Source of the DNA: Pantoea cypripedii
GTDB lineage: Bacteria; Pseudomonadota; Gammaproteobacteria; Enterobacterales; Enterobacteriaceae
Reading direction: 5' to 3'
Assembly: GCF_002095535.1 (NCBI RefSeq)
Contig: NZ_MLJI01000001.1
Span: 2,965,832 to 3,029,831 of the forward strand
Length of the DNA: 64,000 nucleotides
Positions 18,665-26,510 of this stretch are shown one piece after another. Under the pieces are notes generated by a model. That model was not told the DNA's origin. It saw only the letters and a program-made list of their open reading frames with translations, and ran no database searches. A program made the position numbers and the translations under genes. The number at the start of each line of letters is the position of its first letter. The stretch's first letter is position 1.

Positions 18665-19570
18665 ATGAATTTTCTCTTTCCGCTGGTGGCGGTGCTGATC
18701 TGGTCGATCAACACCATCGTCAGCAAACTCTCCGCCGGGAGCATCGATCCCGCCGCCATCTCCTTTTATCGCTGGATTCTGGCGCTGGTGGTGCTGACGC
18801 CGTTTGCCCTGCCGGGTGTCTGGCGTCATCGTCGGCAAATTATCGCCAGCAGCGGACGCCTGCTGATCCTCGGCCTGCTCGGTATGGTGCTGTATCAAAG
18901 CCTTGCCTATTACGCGGCACATAGCGTGTCGGCGGTGATGATGGGGATTCTCGGGGCTACCATTCCGCTGCTGACCATTCTGCTTAGCCTGGTGGTGTTA
19001 CGTCTGGCGCCGACGCGCGGGATTTTAATTGGTGGGTTGCTGTCGTTTGCTGGTCTGGTGTGGCTGGTCAGCGCTGGCAACCCGGCACAGCTGCTGCATC
19101 AGCGCCTCGGTAATGGTGAATTGATGATGCTGGCCGCTTCAACCTCATACGCGTTGTACGGCGTGCTGACCAAACGCTGGGCCATCCCGCTGCCGACCTG
19201 GCAAAGTTTATATGTGCAGATTTTCTTTGGCGTGCTGTTGCTGCTGCCCGGCTTTCTGCGCACGCCGGATGTGTCGCTCAACGCGCACAATATCCCGCTG
19301 GTGCTGTTTGCCGGGCTGTTTGCCTCTATCATCGCCCCGTTCCTGTGGATCCTCGGCGTGCAGCGCCTCGGGGCCAGCACCACCAGCATCTTTATGAATT
19401 TTGTTCCGGCCTTTACCGCTGTGATTGCAATTCTGTTCCTGCATGAACAGCTGCATGGTTATCACTGGATTGGTGGCGGCATGACATTGCTGGGGGTGAT
19501 TCTGGCACAGCGGCTGCGCACGCCATTACGTCGCGCACGCACCATCACACCTCCCATCAGTGGAAGCTGA
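18665..19570 (+). CDS. EamA/DMT-family transporter
   Basis: 301 residues from ATG 18665 (CTGGAG ribosome site upstream); an earlier in-frame start adds 41 non-hydrophobic residues and was rejected. Ten predicted membrane helices form two EamA repeats (about 1-135 and 145-285), with LRLAPTRGILIGGLLSFAGL at the end of the first. Such proteins mostly export metabolites or amino acids; the substrate is unknown. It is divergent from an AraC regulator and its 3' end overlaps the convergent sensor kinase gene by 14 bp. Confidence 0.85.
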   Translation: MNFLFPLVAVLIWSINTIVSKLSAGSIDPAAISFYRWILALVVLTPFALPGVWRHRRQIIASSGRLLILGLLGMVLYQSLAYYAAHSVSAVMMGILGATIPLLTILLSLVVLRLAPTRGILIGGLLSFAGLVWLVSAGNPAQLLHQRLGNGELMMLAASTSYALYGVLTKRWAIPLPTWQSLYVQIFFGVLLLLPGFLRTPDVSLNAHNIPLVLFAGLFASIIAPFLWILGVQRLGASTTSIFMNFVPAFTAVIAILFLHEQLHGYHWIGGGMTLLGVILAQRLRTPLRRARTITPPISGS

Positions 19571-20945
19571 TCGTCACCCGTAGCCCGCCCAGTTGTGGGC
19601 TGCGGTCCAGCCTTAACTCTGCGCCATGCCAGGCGCAGATATCTTTTACCAGCGCCAGACCGATACCGGCACCGGGTTGTTGCAGGCCGTTATCCAGCCG
19701 CGAAAAAGGTTGCAGCGCCTGTTGCTGCTGGGCATCGTCAATCCCTGGCCCGCTATCCTCAATTTCCATCATCCCGGACGCAATTCGCGCCGTCACTGTG
19801 CCGTGCGCCGGGGTGTACTTGATGGCATTATCCAGCAGGTTGCTGCATAACTCCGCCAGCAGCAACGCATCGCCCTGCACCTGACATGGCCCCTCACCTT
19901 CATAACCCAGATCGATTTGTTTATGGCGCGCTGCGGCATAGCCGCTGAAACACGCCTGCTGCGCGATGGCCGCCAGATCGACGCGCTCCAGCGGTTTATC
20001 TTCACCGTGACGCGCTTTGATCTGTGCCAGCTGCAACAAACGATCGGTGAGATGTACGGTGTCATCCAGGGTATGACGCATCCCTTGCAGGCTCTCATGC
20101 CATTGCCGTGGATCGTCGCTGTTCAGCGCCACGCCAACCTGGGTTTTCAGAATGGTAAGCGGCGTGCGCAGTTGGTGGGACACATCGGCGCTAAAACGTT
20201 CCTGACGCGCCAGCAAACCACGCAACCGCTCCAGATGGCGGTTGAAGGCGATAATCAGCGGCTGTAGTTCGGACCAGGGCAGCAATGACGGCAAAGGCTG
20301 CAGCTCCCCCGGCGCACGGCGCAAAACAATGCGCGATAACCGCCGTAGTGGGCGTAGCACCTTGCGCAGCAGCCAGCCCGCCAGAATCAGGGTAATCAGC
20401 ACCAGAATGCTTTGGCTAATCAGGGCGGTGCGTAATAATCCCTCGGCAAAGGCGTGGCGTGAATTCAGGGTTTCCGCCACCAGTACCAGCGCCATGCCCT
20501 CCACCCCCTCTTCGCTGACCGGTTGCCACAGGGCCACTACCCGAATCGGTTGCTGGCGATAACGGGCATCGTAGAAATGAACCAGCGCCGGAAACAGCGT
20601 GGAGAGCGGCGCATTACGCGGCAGCGGCGGTAAATCTTCGTAGCCTGACAACGTCTGTCCTTCCGGCGAGATCACCTGATAGAACAGTTGATCGTTCATA
20701 TTGCGTTCAAAACTGTCAAGCACCACCCAGGGAACATCCACCTGCAATTGTCGTTTCCGCACCACCAGCCGCTCGGCCACGGTACGCGCTGAAGCCACCA
20801 GCGAACGATCATAAGCCTGATTTGCCGCCTGAAGCGCGCTGTAATAATGGGTGTACACCGATAATCCCCACAGCAGTAGCAGCGGTACACCCAGCCATGC
20901 CAGCAACTCGCCGCGTAGCGAACGAATCAGGCGCATGGCTGACAC
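19557..20945 (-). CDS. tctE: Sensor histidine kinase, TctE type
   Basis: 462 residues. A membrane helix near 13-32, a periplasmic sensor domain (about 35-170, the 2CSK_N type of TctE), a second helix (about 175-193), HAMP-like linker, HisKA with phospho-acceptor H257 in FSADVSHQLRTPLT, and an ATPase domain with N-box NLLDNAIKYTP and the G motifs DSGPGID and GAGIGLALV. With TctD it should sense external tricarboxylates and activate tctCBA, as established for Salmonella. The start at 20945 overlaps tctD by 19 bp; Met4 at 20936 is an alternative. Confidence 0.88.
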   Translation of the reverse strand: MSAMRLIRSLRGELLAWLGVPLLLLWGLSVYTHYYSALQAANQAYDRSLVASARTVAERLVVRKRQLQVDVPWVVLDSFERNMNDQLFYQVISPEGQTLSGYEDLPPLPRNAPLSTLFPALVHFYDARYRQQPIRVVALWQPVSEEGVEGMALVLVAETLNSRHAFAEGLLRTALISQSILVLITLILAGWLLRKVLRPLRRLSRIVLRRAPGELQPLPSLLPWSELQPLIIAFNRHLERLRGLLARQERFSADVSHQLRTPLTILKTQVGVALNSDDPRQWHESLQGMRHTLDDTVHLTDRLLQLAQIKARHGEDKPLERVDLAAIAQQACFSGYAAARHKQIDLGYEGEGPCQVQGDALLLAELCSNLLDNAIKYTPAHGTVTARIASGMMEIEDSGPGIDDAQQQQALQPFSRLDNGLQQPGAGIGLALVKDICAWHGAELRLDRSPQLGGLRVTISFH

Positions 20946-21598
20946 TCAAGGCTGTAGCCCAGCCCGCGCAACGTGACAATCGCCACATCACTACCCGCCA
21001 GTTTTTTGCGCACCCGATGGACATATAATTCGATGGTTTCAGGGCTGACCTCATCCCGCAGGGAGAAGGTCTGTTCATAAAGATGCTGGCGCGATACCGG
21101 ATGACCAGGACGCCGCATTAAGGTGGTCAGCACGCTGGCTTCACGCGGAGTGAGATGTAATGGCTGGCAATTCAGCAGGAAACAACCTTCATTGTCCCGC
21201 TCCAGCTGGCCGATCACCTGCGATTGCGGCGTTTGCCCGTGGCTGCGGCGCAGCAAGGCACGCAACCGGGCTTCCAGCTCATCCAGCTCGAAGGGTTTGG
21301 TCAGATAATCATCCGCCCCGGCATTCAGCCCCTGCACCCGCTGTGCCAGTGCGTTACGCGCAGTCAGCAACAAGACAGGAACGTTCTGCCCACGGCGTCG
21401 GAGCCGTGCCAGCACCTCAAGGCCATTCATACGCGGCAGCGTCACGTCCAGCACCACCAACGCATACTCTTCGCTTTGCAGCACATGATCCGCCGCGACA
21501 CCGTCAGCCACCCAATCCACCGTAAATCCTTTTTGTGTCAGTGCTTTTTGTAACCAGCTCGCCAGCTCAACCGTATCTTCCACCAGTAAGAGACGCAT
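20927..21598 (-). CDS. tctD: OmpR-family response regulator, TctD type
   Basis: 223 residues from ATG 21598 (MRLLLVEDTVELASW), chosen by match to TctD; an in-frame ATG at 21613 adds five residues and is possible. The receiver domain has the phospho-acceptor D51 in LVVLDVTLPRMNGLEVL, D7 and D8-equivalent acidic residues at the start, and K in LTKPFELDEL. The C-terminal winged helix (about 125-222) ends in TIELYVHRVRKKLAG. It is divergent from tctCBA, and tandem direct repeats in the gap look like its binding sites. Confidence 0.88.
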   Translation of the reverse strand: MRLLLVEDTVELASWLQKALTQKGFTVDWVADGVAADHVLQSEEYALVVLDVTLPRMNGLEVLARLRRRGQNVPVLLLTARNALAQRVQGLNAGADDYLTKPFELDELEARLRALLRRSHGQTPQSQVIGQLERDNEGCFLLNCQPLHLTPREASVLTTLMRRPGHPVSRQHLYEQTFSLRDEVSPETIELYVHRVRKKLAGSDVAIVTLRGLGYSLECQPCA

Positions 21599-21624
21599 GT
21601 CACACCCCGCCATTTTCCCTGAAG

Positions 21625-21668
21625 AATGAAAGGTAAATGAAAGGTTGCCACATTAACAATTCATTAAC
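21625..21668. promoter_or_regulatory. Two pairs of 11-bp-spaced direct repeats, candidate TctD sites
   Basis: AATGAAAGGT occurs at 21625-21634 and 21636-21645; CATTAAC occurs at 21651-21657 and 21662-21668. Both pairs have an 11-bp period, the one-turn spacing used by OmpR/PhoB-type dimers. They lie in the 120-bp gap between tctD and tctC, so they may serve both directions. Confidence 0.5.
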
Positions 21669-21718
21669 CGCGAATGTTCGGCGGTAATCACAAACTGGAA
21701 TCATCAATGGAGCGACAA

Positions 21719-22696
21719 ATGAAAAACAACATTCGCACCCTCCTCGCCACCACCTTACTGGCTATGTCGGTTTCCACCGCGTTCGCAGCGGCACCAGAAC
21801 GCACTGAATGTATCGCCCCGGCAAAACCGGGCGGCGGTTTTGACCTCACCTGTAAGTTGTTGCAGCTTTCGATGCAGGAAACCGGACAAATCACCACCCC
21901 GATGCGCGTTACCTATATGCCAGGCGGCGTCGGTGCGGTGGCGTACAACGCCATCATTGCGCAACGTCCGGCGGAAGCCGGGACGGTCGTTGCCTATTCC
22001 GGCGGGTCATTGCTCAATCTTTCCCAGGGCAAGTTTGGTCGCTATACCGTGGATGATGTGAAGTGGCTGGCTGCCATCGGTACGGATTACGGCATGGTCG
22101 CGGTGCGCAATGATGCACCGTGGCAAAACCTCGGCGAGCTGATGGAGGCGATGAAAAAAGATCCCACCAAAGTGGTGGTGGGTGCCGGTGCTTCAATCGG
22201 CAGCCAGGACTGGATGAAGACCGCGCTGCTGGCGCGAGAGGGCGGTATCGATCCACGCAAAATGCGTTACGTCGCCTTTGAGGGCGGTGGTGAACCCGTC
22301 ACTGCCCTGCTCGGGAATCATATCCAGGTTGTCTCGGGAGATATGAGTGAAATGGTGCCTCATCTGCAAAGTGGCAAGTTACGCGTGCTGGCAGTGATGG
22401 CCGACCAGCGCCTGCCGGGTGAACTGGCTGCCATCCCCACCGCCAAAGAGCAGGGATTTAATGTTTCCTGGCCAATTATCCGCGGTTACTACCTCGGCCC
22501 GAAGGTCAGCGATGCCGATTATCAATGGTGGGAAGCGGCATTTAAAAAGCTGGTCACGACGAAAGAATTCCAGCAGCAGCGCGATATGCGCGGCCTGTTC
22601 GAATTCAACATGTTCGGCAGCGAGCTGGATAGCTATGTGAAGAAGCAAGTTGCTGACTACCGCGAGCAGGCGAAATCCTTCGGTCTGGCGAAATAA
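21719..22696 (+). CDS. tctC: Tricarboxylate-binding periplasmic protein TctC
   Basis: 325 residues from ATG 21719, with GGAG 6 nt upstream; earlier ATGs at 21674 and 21707 lack such a site. A signal peptide ends near AFA (about residue 23). The mature part is a Bug/TctC-fold receptor: ECIAPAKPGGGFDLTCKLLQ at the start binds the carboxylate, and GGVGAVAYN and GAGASIGSQDW are conserved. It delivers citrate or related acids to TctAB. First gene of tctCBA. Confidence 0.93.
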   Translation: MKNNIRTLLATTLLAMSVSTAFAAAPERTECIAPAKPGGGFDLTCKLLQLSMQETGQITTPMRVTYMPGGVGAVAYNAIIAQRPAEAGTVVAYSGGSLLNLSQGKFGRYTVDDVKWLAAIGTDYGMVAVRNDAPWQNLGELMEAMKKDPTKVVVGAGASIGSQDWMKTALLAREGGIDPRKMRYVAFEGGGEPVTALLGNHIQVVSGDMSEMVPHLQSGKLRVLAVMADQRLPGELAAIPTAKEQGFNVSWPIIRGYYLGPKVSDADYQWWEAAFKKLVTTKEFQQQRDMRGLFEFNMFGSELDSYVKKQVADYREQAKSFGLAK

Positions 22697-22707
22697 CGGA
22701 GGCAATG

Positions 22708-23139
22708 ATGAGCGATCGTATTTTCGCCGCCATCTGGCTGGCGCTCTGTATCGCCGGTTTATTTATCGCCTGGCAAATCCAAAGCGAATACAGCTATGAG
22801 CCGGTTGGACCCCGTCCTTTTCCGATGCTGCTGCTGGGGCTGATGGCGGTATGTGCGTTACTGATGTTGCTGCGTAAACCCGATAACGTGCAATGGCCGG
22901 TGCCTGCCACGCTGAAGAAGTTACTGATGCTTTGCGTGATGCTGATGCTTTACGGCTGGTTCTTTGAACGTCTTGGCTTTGCTCTGTGCACCACGCTGCT
23001 GACCTTCGGCATTGGCCTGCTGTTTGGCGCGCGCTGGTGGGCAGCGGTGATTTCCGGGGGCGTGATGGGGATTGCATTGTTTTACGCCTTTGATCATCTG
23101 CTGGATGTCACGCTGCCAGTCGGCAGCTGGTTCAGTTAA
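22708..23139 (+). CDS. tctB: Tripartite tricarboxylate transporter small subunit TctB
   Basis: 143 residues with four predicted membrane helices. GGAGG lies at a normal distance from ATG 22708; the adjacent ATG at 22705 is an alternative. EYSYEPVGPRPFPMLLLGLM is the conserved segment of the family. TctB is the small membrane partner of TctA. Spacing to tctC and tctA is 11 and 12 bp. Confidence 0.92.
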   Translation: MSDRIFAAIWLALCIAGLFIAWQIQSEYSYEPVGPRPFPMLLLGLMAVCALLMLLRKPDNVQWPVPATLKKLLMLCVMLMLYGWFFERLGFALCTTLLTFGIGLLFGARWWAAVISGGVMGIALFYAFDHLLDVTLPVGSWFS

Positions 23140-23151
23140 CGGGAGATTATG

Positions 23152-24660
23152 ATGGATACCTGGTCTTTTCTGATGCAGGGTTTCGCCGTCGCCATGACGC
23201 CGGAAAACCTGATGATCGCCCTGATCGGTTGCTTTATTGGCACCATTGTCGGGTTATTGCCCGGTCTTGGACCGATCAACGGCGTAGCGATTTTGATGCC
23301 GCTGGCGTTTGCGTTGCATTTACCGGCCGAGTCGGCGCTGATCCTGCTGGCTACCGTCTATATTGGCTGCGAATACGGCGGGCGCATCTCCTCGATTTTG
23401 CTCAATGTGCCGGGCGATGCCGGGGCGATTATGACCGCGCTCGACGGCTACCCGATGGCGCAGCAGGGCAAAGCAGGTGTGGCGCTCTCCATTTCCGCCG
23501 TCAGCTCCTTCGTCGGTTCCACCATCGCCATCATCGGCATTATTTTGTTCGCGCCGCTGCTGGCTAACTGGTCACTGGCGTTTGGTCCGGCGGAATACTT
23601 CGCGCTGATGGTGTTCGCCATCGCCTGTCTCGGCAGCATGATGAGCCACAACCCGCTGAAGTCATTTCTTGCGGCGCTGATAGGGTTGGGAATGGCGACG
23701 GTGGGCGTTGATGCCAATACCGGCGTGTATCGCTTTACCTTCGACAGCGTGCATCTCTCCGATGGCATCCAGTTCGTGGTGGTGGTGATTGGGCTGTTCT
23801 CGGTGAGCGAGATTCTGCTGATGCTCGAATCCACCAGCAGCGGCCAGAAAATGGTGCGCGCCAGTGGCCGGATGCTGTTCAATATGAAAGAGGCGACGAT
23901 GTCTACCGGTGCGACGCTGCGCGCGTCCTTTATCGGCTTCTTTGTCGGCGTGCTACCCGGTGCCGGTGCAACCATTGCCAGTGCCATCGCCTATATGGCT
24001 GAGAAGAAGATCAGCGGCAGCGATCAGTTCGGTAAAGGGGATATTCGCGGCGTGGCGGCACCGGAAGCGGCGAATAACGCCTCGGCCTGTGGCTCCTTCA
24101 TTCCAATGCTGACACTGGGGATCCCCGGTTCCGGCACCACGGCGGTGATGGTGGGTGCGCTGACGCTGTACAATATCACCCCCGGCCCGGCGATGTTTAC
24201 CGAGCAGCCCGATATTGTCTGGGGATTGATTGCCGCGTTGTTGATCGGCAACGTGATGCTGCTGATCATGAACATCCCAATGATCAATATTTTCGCACGT
24301 ATGCTGACCATCCCACTGTGGTTCCTGGTTCCGGCGATTGCGGCGATCTCTGCGGTGGGCGTTTACGCGGTGCACAGTACCACTTTCGATTTGCTGCTGA
24401 TGGTGGGGCTGGGCATTTTCGGCTATATCCTGCGCAAGATGGATTTTCCGATGTCGCCGCTGATCCTCGGCTTTGTGCTGGGCGAGATGCTGGAGCAGAA
24501 CCTGCGCCGTGCCTTGTCAATCAGCAACGGCAACCTGCCGATTCTGTGGGAAAGCCTGATTTGCAAGGTGCTGCTGGTGCTGGCGGTGTCGGTACTGGTG
24601 GTGCCACCGTTATGGAAACGCTGGCGACGTAAGCGCCTGAAGCTGGCCGAGGCAAAATAA
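23152..24660 (+). CDS. tctA: Tripartite tricarboxylate transporter large permease TctA
   Basis: 502 residues from ATG 23152 (an ATG directly before it is also possible). About 12 membrane helices. The family signatures are clear: GLLPGLGPINGVAILMPL near residue 35-55 and its internal repeat GVLPGAGATIASAIAYM near 265-280. PEAANNASACGSFIPMLTLG and IPGSGTTAVMVGALTLYNI are highly conserved. Sodium- or proton-coupled uptake of citrate or other tricarboxylates is the known family role. A strong terminator follows. Confidence 0.95.
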   Translation: MDTWSFLMQGFAVAMTPENLMIALIGCFIGTIVGLLPGLGPINGVAILMPLAFALHLPAESALILLATVYIGCEYGGRISSILLNVPGDAGAIMTALDGYPMAQQGKAGVALSISAVSSFVGSTIAIIGIILFAPLLANWSLAFGPAEYFALMVFAIACLGSMMSHNPLKSFLAALIGLGMATVGVDANTGVYRFTFDSVHLSDGIQFVVVVIGLFSVSEILLMLESTSSGQKMVRASGRMLFNMKEATMSTGATLRASFIGFFVGVLPGAGATIASAIAYMAEKKISGSDQFGKGDIRGVAAPEAANNASACGSFIPMLTLGIPGSGTTAVMVGALTLYNITPGPAMFTEQPDIVWGLIAALLIGNVMLLIMNIPMINIFARMLTIPLWFLVPAIAAISAVGVYAVHSTTFDLLLMVGLGIFGYILRKMDFPMSPLILGFVLGEMLEQNLRRALSISNGNLPILWESLICKVLLVLAVSVLVVPPLWKRWRRKRLKLAEAK

Positions 24661-24676
24661 TTTCCTGCTCCCTGCT

Positions 24677-24703
24677 GCCCCCGTGGATTTCCCGGGGGCT
24701 TTT
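24677..24703 (+). terminator. tctCBA terminator
   Basis: Stem GCCCCCG/CGGGGGC followed by TTTT, 17 bp after tctA and about 65 bp before flk. Confidence 0.8.
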
Positions 24704-24766
24704 GCTATCATATGGCCTCGTTTTTCCGGCGCACCCGGATCTGACTCGGTTTTCAAGGATTCCGCC

Positions 24767-25798
24767 ATGCAACCTCTCAGCGGTCCCGGTGTGCCCTCGG
24801 GCGATCGTTCCCCACTCACTCAGGCAACTGGCCCTGCGCGCCCTGGTGGCCCGGCAGGCGAACAGCCATTATCTCCCGCTCAGCGCACCACGCTGGAACG
24901 CCTGATCGTCCGTATTATGTCGCTCAGCACCCTGAAAGCACCGGAATTGTGGGCCGGTGTGCGTCATGAAGTCGGCGTGAAGAACGATGCTGAACTGCAA
25001 TCGCGTCACTTTCCCGCTGCCGAACAGCATCTCAATAGCCGCTTAACCCAGGTGCAGGACAGCCACGCCACACGTCAGCTGTTGCAGCAACTGCTGGAGA
25101 AACTGCCGCTGGGCAATAACCGCCAGGCGGTGAGTGATTTTATCCGCCAGCAGTTTAACCAGACGGTACTGAGCGCGTTATCGCCAGACCAGCTGCGCCA
25201 GGTGCTGACCATGTTGCAGAACGGCCAGATGGCGATTCCGCAGCCGCAGCAGACGCGTATCAGCGATCGGTCACTGCTGCCTGCCGAACATCAGGCGCTG
25301 AATCAGCAGGTGACGCGCCTCGCCGCCAGCACCGGTGAATCGCCGGTGAAAGTGCTGGGGGATGTGCTGAAGCTGGTTAACCTGAAAAGTGGCGATCCGA
25401 TTCCATCACGCCATTTCCCATTGTTAACCCAGTATTTGCAGGTGCGTCATACACTGAGCCAGCTGAGTTCGCCAACGTTGCACACGCTGGAAAGCTCGCT
25501 GAAGCAGCCGATGAGCGCCGATGAGCAGCGTCTGCTGGAAGATTACAGCCAGCAGCGTTTCCAGGCCACGCCGCAGATGGTGCTGACCCCGGCGCAAACC
25601 CAGGATCTGCTCAACCTGCTGTTCAGCCGCCGTGCCGAAAAAAACCTGGAGCAGCCGCTGTCCGCCAGCGAACTACGCCCACAACCGATCTGGGCACCGA
25701 TCTTCAATCAGTTACCGGCACCTCTGGCGCAACGCCCGGCGCTGACCTTAAGCCTGGCGTTGGTGGTGTTTATTTTCCTGCTGTGGATATTCCTCTGA
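24767..25798 (+). CDS. flk: Flagellar regulator Flk
   Basis: 343 residues (331 in E. coli) from ATG 24767; an upstream in-frame start at 24683 runs through the tct terminator and was rejected. A Pro/Gly-rich N-terminus is followed by conserved Flk blocks SRHFPAAEQHLNSRL, GNNRQAVSDFIRQQF and PQPQQTRISDR, and one C-terminal membrane helix (about 322-343). Flk couples flagellar ring assembly to the export of late substrates in Salmonella, keeping FlgM from being secreted early. Its presence suggests a motile organism. In E. coli it is next to pdxB; here it is displaced. Confidence 0.93.
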   Translation: MQPLSGPGVPSGDRSPLTQATGPARPGGPAGEQPLSPAQRTTLERLIVRIMSLSTLKAPELWAGVRHEVGVKNDAELQSRHFPAAEQHLNSRLTQVQDSHATRQLLQQLLEKLPLGNNRQAVSDFIRQQFNQTVLSALSPDQLRQVLTMLQNGQMAIPQPQQTRISDRSLLPAEHQALNQQVTRLAASTGESPVKVLGDVLKLVNLKSGDPIPSRHFPLLTQYLQVRHTLSQLSSPTLHTLESSLKQPMSADEQRLLEDYSQQRFQATPQMVLTPAQTQDLLNLLFSRRAEKNLEQPLSASELRPQPIWAPIFNQLPAPLAQRPALTLSLALVVFIFLLWIFL

Positions 25799-25799
25799 T

Positions 25800-26243
25800 T
25801 CAGCAACCGCATTGTGCAGCCGGGGCAGCGGCGGGCCATTCGCCCACCGCGCTGCCCCACGCCATCGGATGACCGTCACGCTTCCAGAAATCCAGCCCGC
25901 CAATCAGTTCCTTGACCTGAAAACCTAATGCCGCCAGCTTCAGTGCCGCTTTAGTCGAACCATTGCAGCCGATGCCGTCACAATAGGTGATGTAAACTTT
26001 CTGCCGATCCAGCTGCGCGGTGGTGGCTTCGTTCATGGTGCGATGTGGAAACGAGATCGCACCGCAAATATGACCGGCCTGATATGCCTCCGTGGCGCGT
26101 GCATCAAACACCACAATCTGCGTGATGCCCGCCGCCAGATCTTCGGCTAAATCCCAGGCATCGGTGTAATACGCCAGCTTGTGTTGCAGATAAGCCAGAC
26201 TTTCAGCCGCACTGGCCGGGGGGAAGGATAAAACCGATGACAT
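25800..26243 (-). CDS. Rhodanese-like domain protein
   Basis: 147 residues, one rhodanese domain (about 15-130). VVFDARATEAYQAGHICGAI is the CH2A-type region, and TYCDGIGCNGSTKAALKLAALGF holds the active-site Cys (C88) in the loop CDGIGC. GLDFWKRDGHPMA is the usual end. The tail carries a Cys-Gly-Cys. The sulfur acceptor is unknown. It is divergent from a MocR-type regulator and convergent with flk (1-bp gap). Its 5' end is partly duplicated 181 bp upstream. Confidence 0.88.
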   Translation of the reverse strand: MSSVLSFPPASAAESLAYLQHKLAYYTDAWDLAEDLAAGITQIVVFDARATEAYQAGHICGAISFPHRTMNEATTAQLDRQKVYITYCDGIGCNGSTKAALKLAALGFQVKELIGGLDFWKRDGHPMAWGSAVGEWPAAAPAAQCGC

Positions 26244-26265
26244 CGCATTCTCCTGCTGTGAATTT
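26209..26265. repeat. 57-bp direct repeat, copy 1 (5' end of rhodanese gene)
   Basis: Covers the first 12 codons, the ribosome site and leader of the rhodanese gene. It recurs at 26390-26446 with only a few mismatches, all inside the coding part; the leader part is identical. Confidence 0.85.
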
Positions 26266-26268
26266 ACC

Positions 26269-26343
26269 CGTAGCGGCGCAATTTATTGCGCGCCCTTTGA
26301 CCTGGGCACCGCTGTAAATTGCGCGATAAATCGCGCCGCTACG
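26269..26343. repeat. REP-like palindromic element, complete inverted pair (copy 2)
   Basis: A left arm starting CGTAGCGGCGCAATTTATTG and a right arm ending in the 22-bp unit (26321-26342) are inverted copies around a 27-bp centre. The differing bases in the arms are G/A changes. The whole forms a large cruciform or BIME-like unit. The right arm equals the copies near 1.66 and 44.32 kb. Confidence 0.8.
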
Positions 26344-26389
26344 CGTCCGGACGATTAAGACGGTAGCGACAAAACGTCAGGCTGCTGTC

Positions 26390-26446
26390 GCACTGACCGG
26401 GGAGAAGGCTAAAACCGATGACATCGCATTCTCCTGCTGTGAATTT
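26390..26446 (-). pseudogene. Truncated duplicate of the rhodanese gene 5' end
   Basis: A second copy of the 57-bp segment. On the minus strand it keeps the ribosome site and ATG (26424) and would encode MSSVLAFSPVSATAA before a stop. The true gene starts MSSVLSFPPASAAES. The rest of the gene is absent, so this is a remnant. The REP-like element lies exactly between the two copies. Confidence 0.6.
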
Positions 26447-26461
26447 CCCTCAGTGTACGGC

Positions 26462-26489
26462 AAAGTGGTCTGTATTCTGATACCACTTT
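26462..26489. promoter_or_regulatory. Palindrome upstream of the MocR gene, candidate operator
   Basis: Perfect 8-bp arms AAAGTGGT and ACCACTTT, 12 bp apart, 22 bp upstream of the regulator start. The right part contains GATACCA, a word like the ATACCA half site known for GabR. It is a likely autoregulatory site and may also control the rhodanese gene. Confidence 0.5.
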
Positions 26490-26510
26490 AACAGCCTGGA
26501 TAAGACCACC

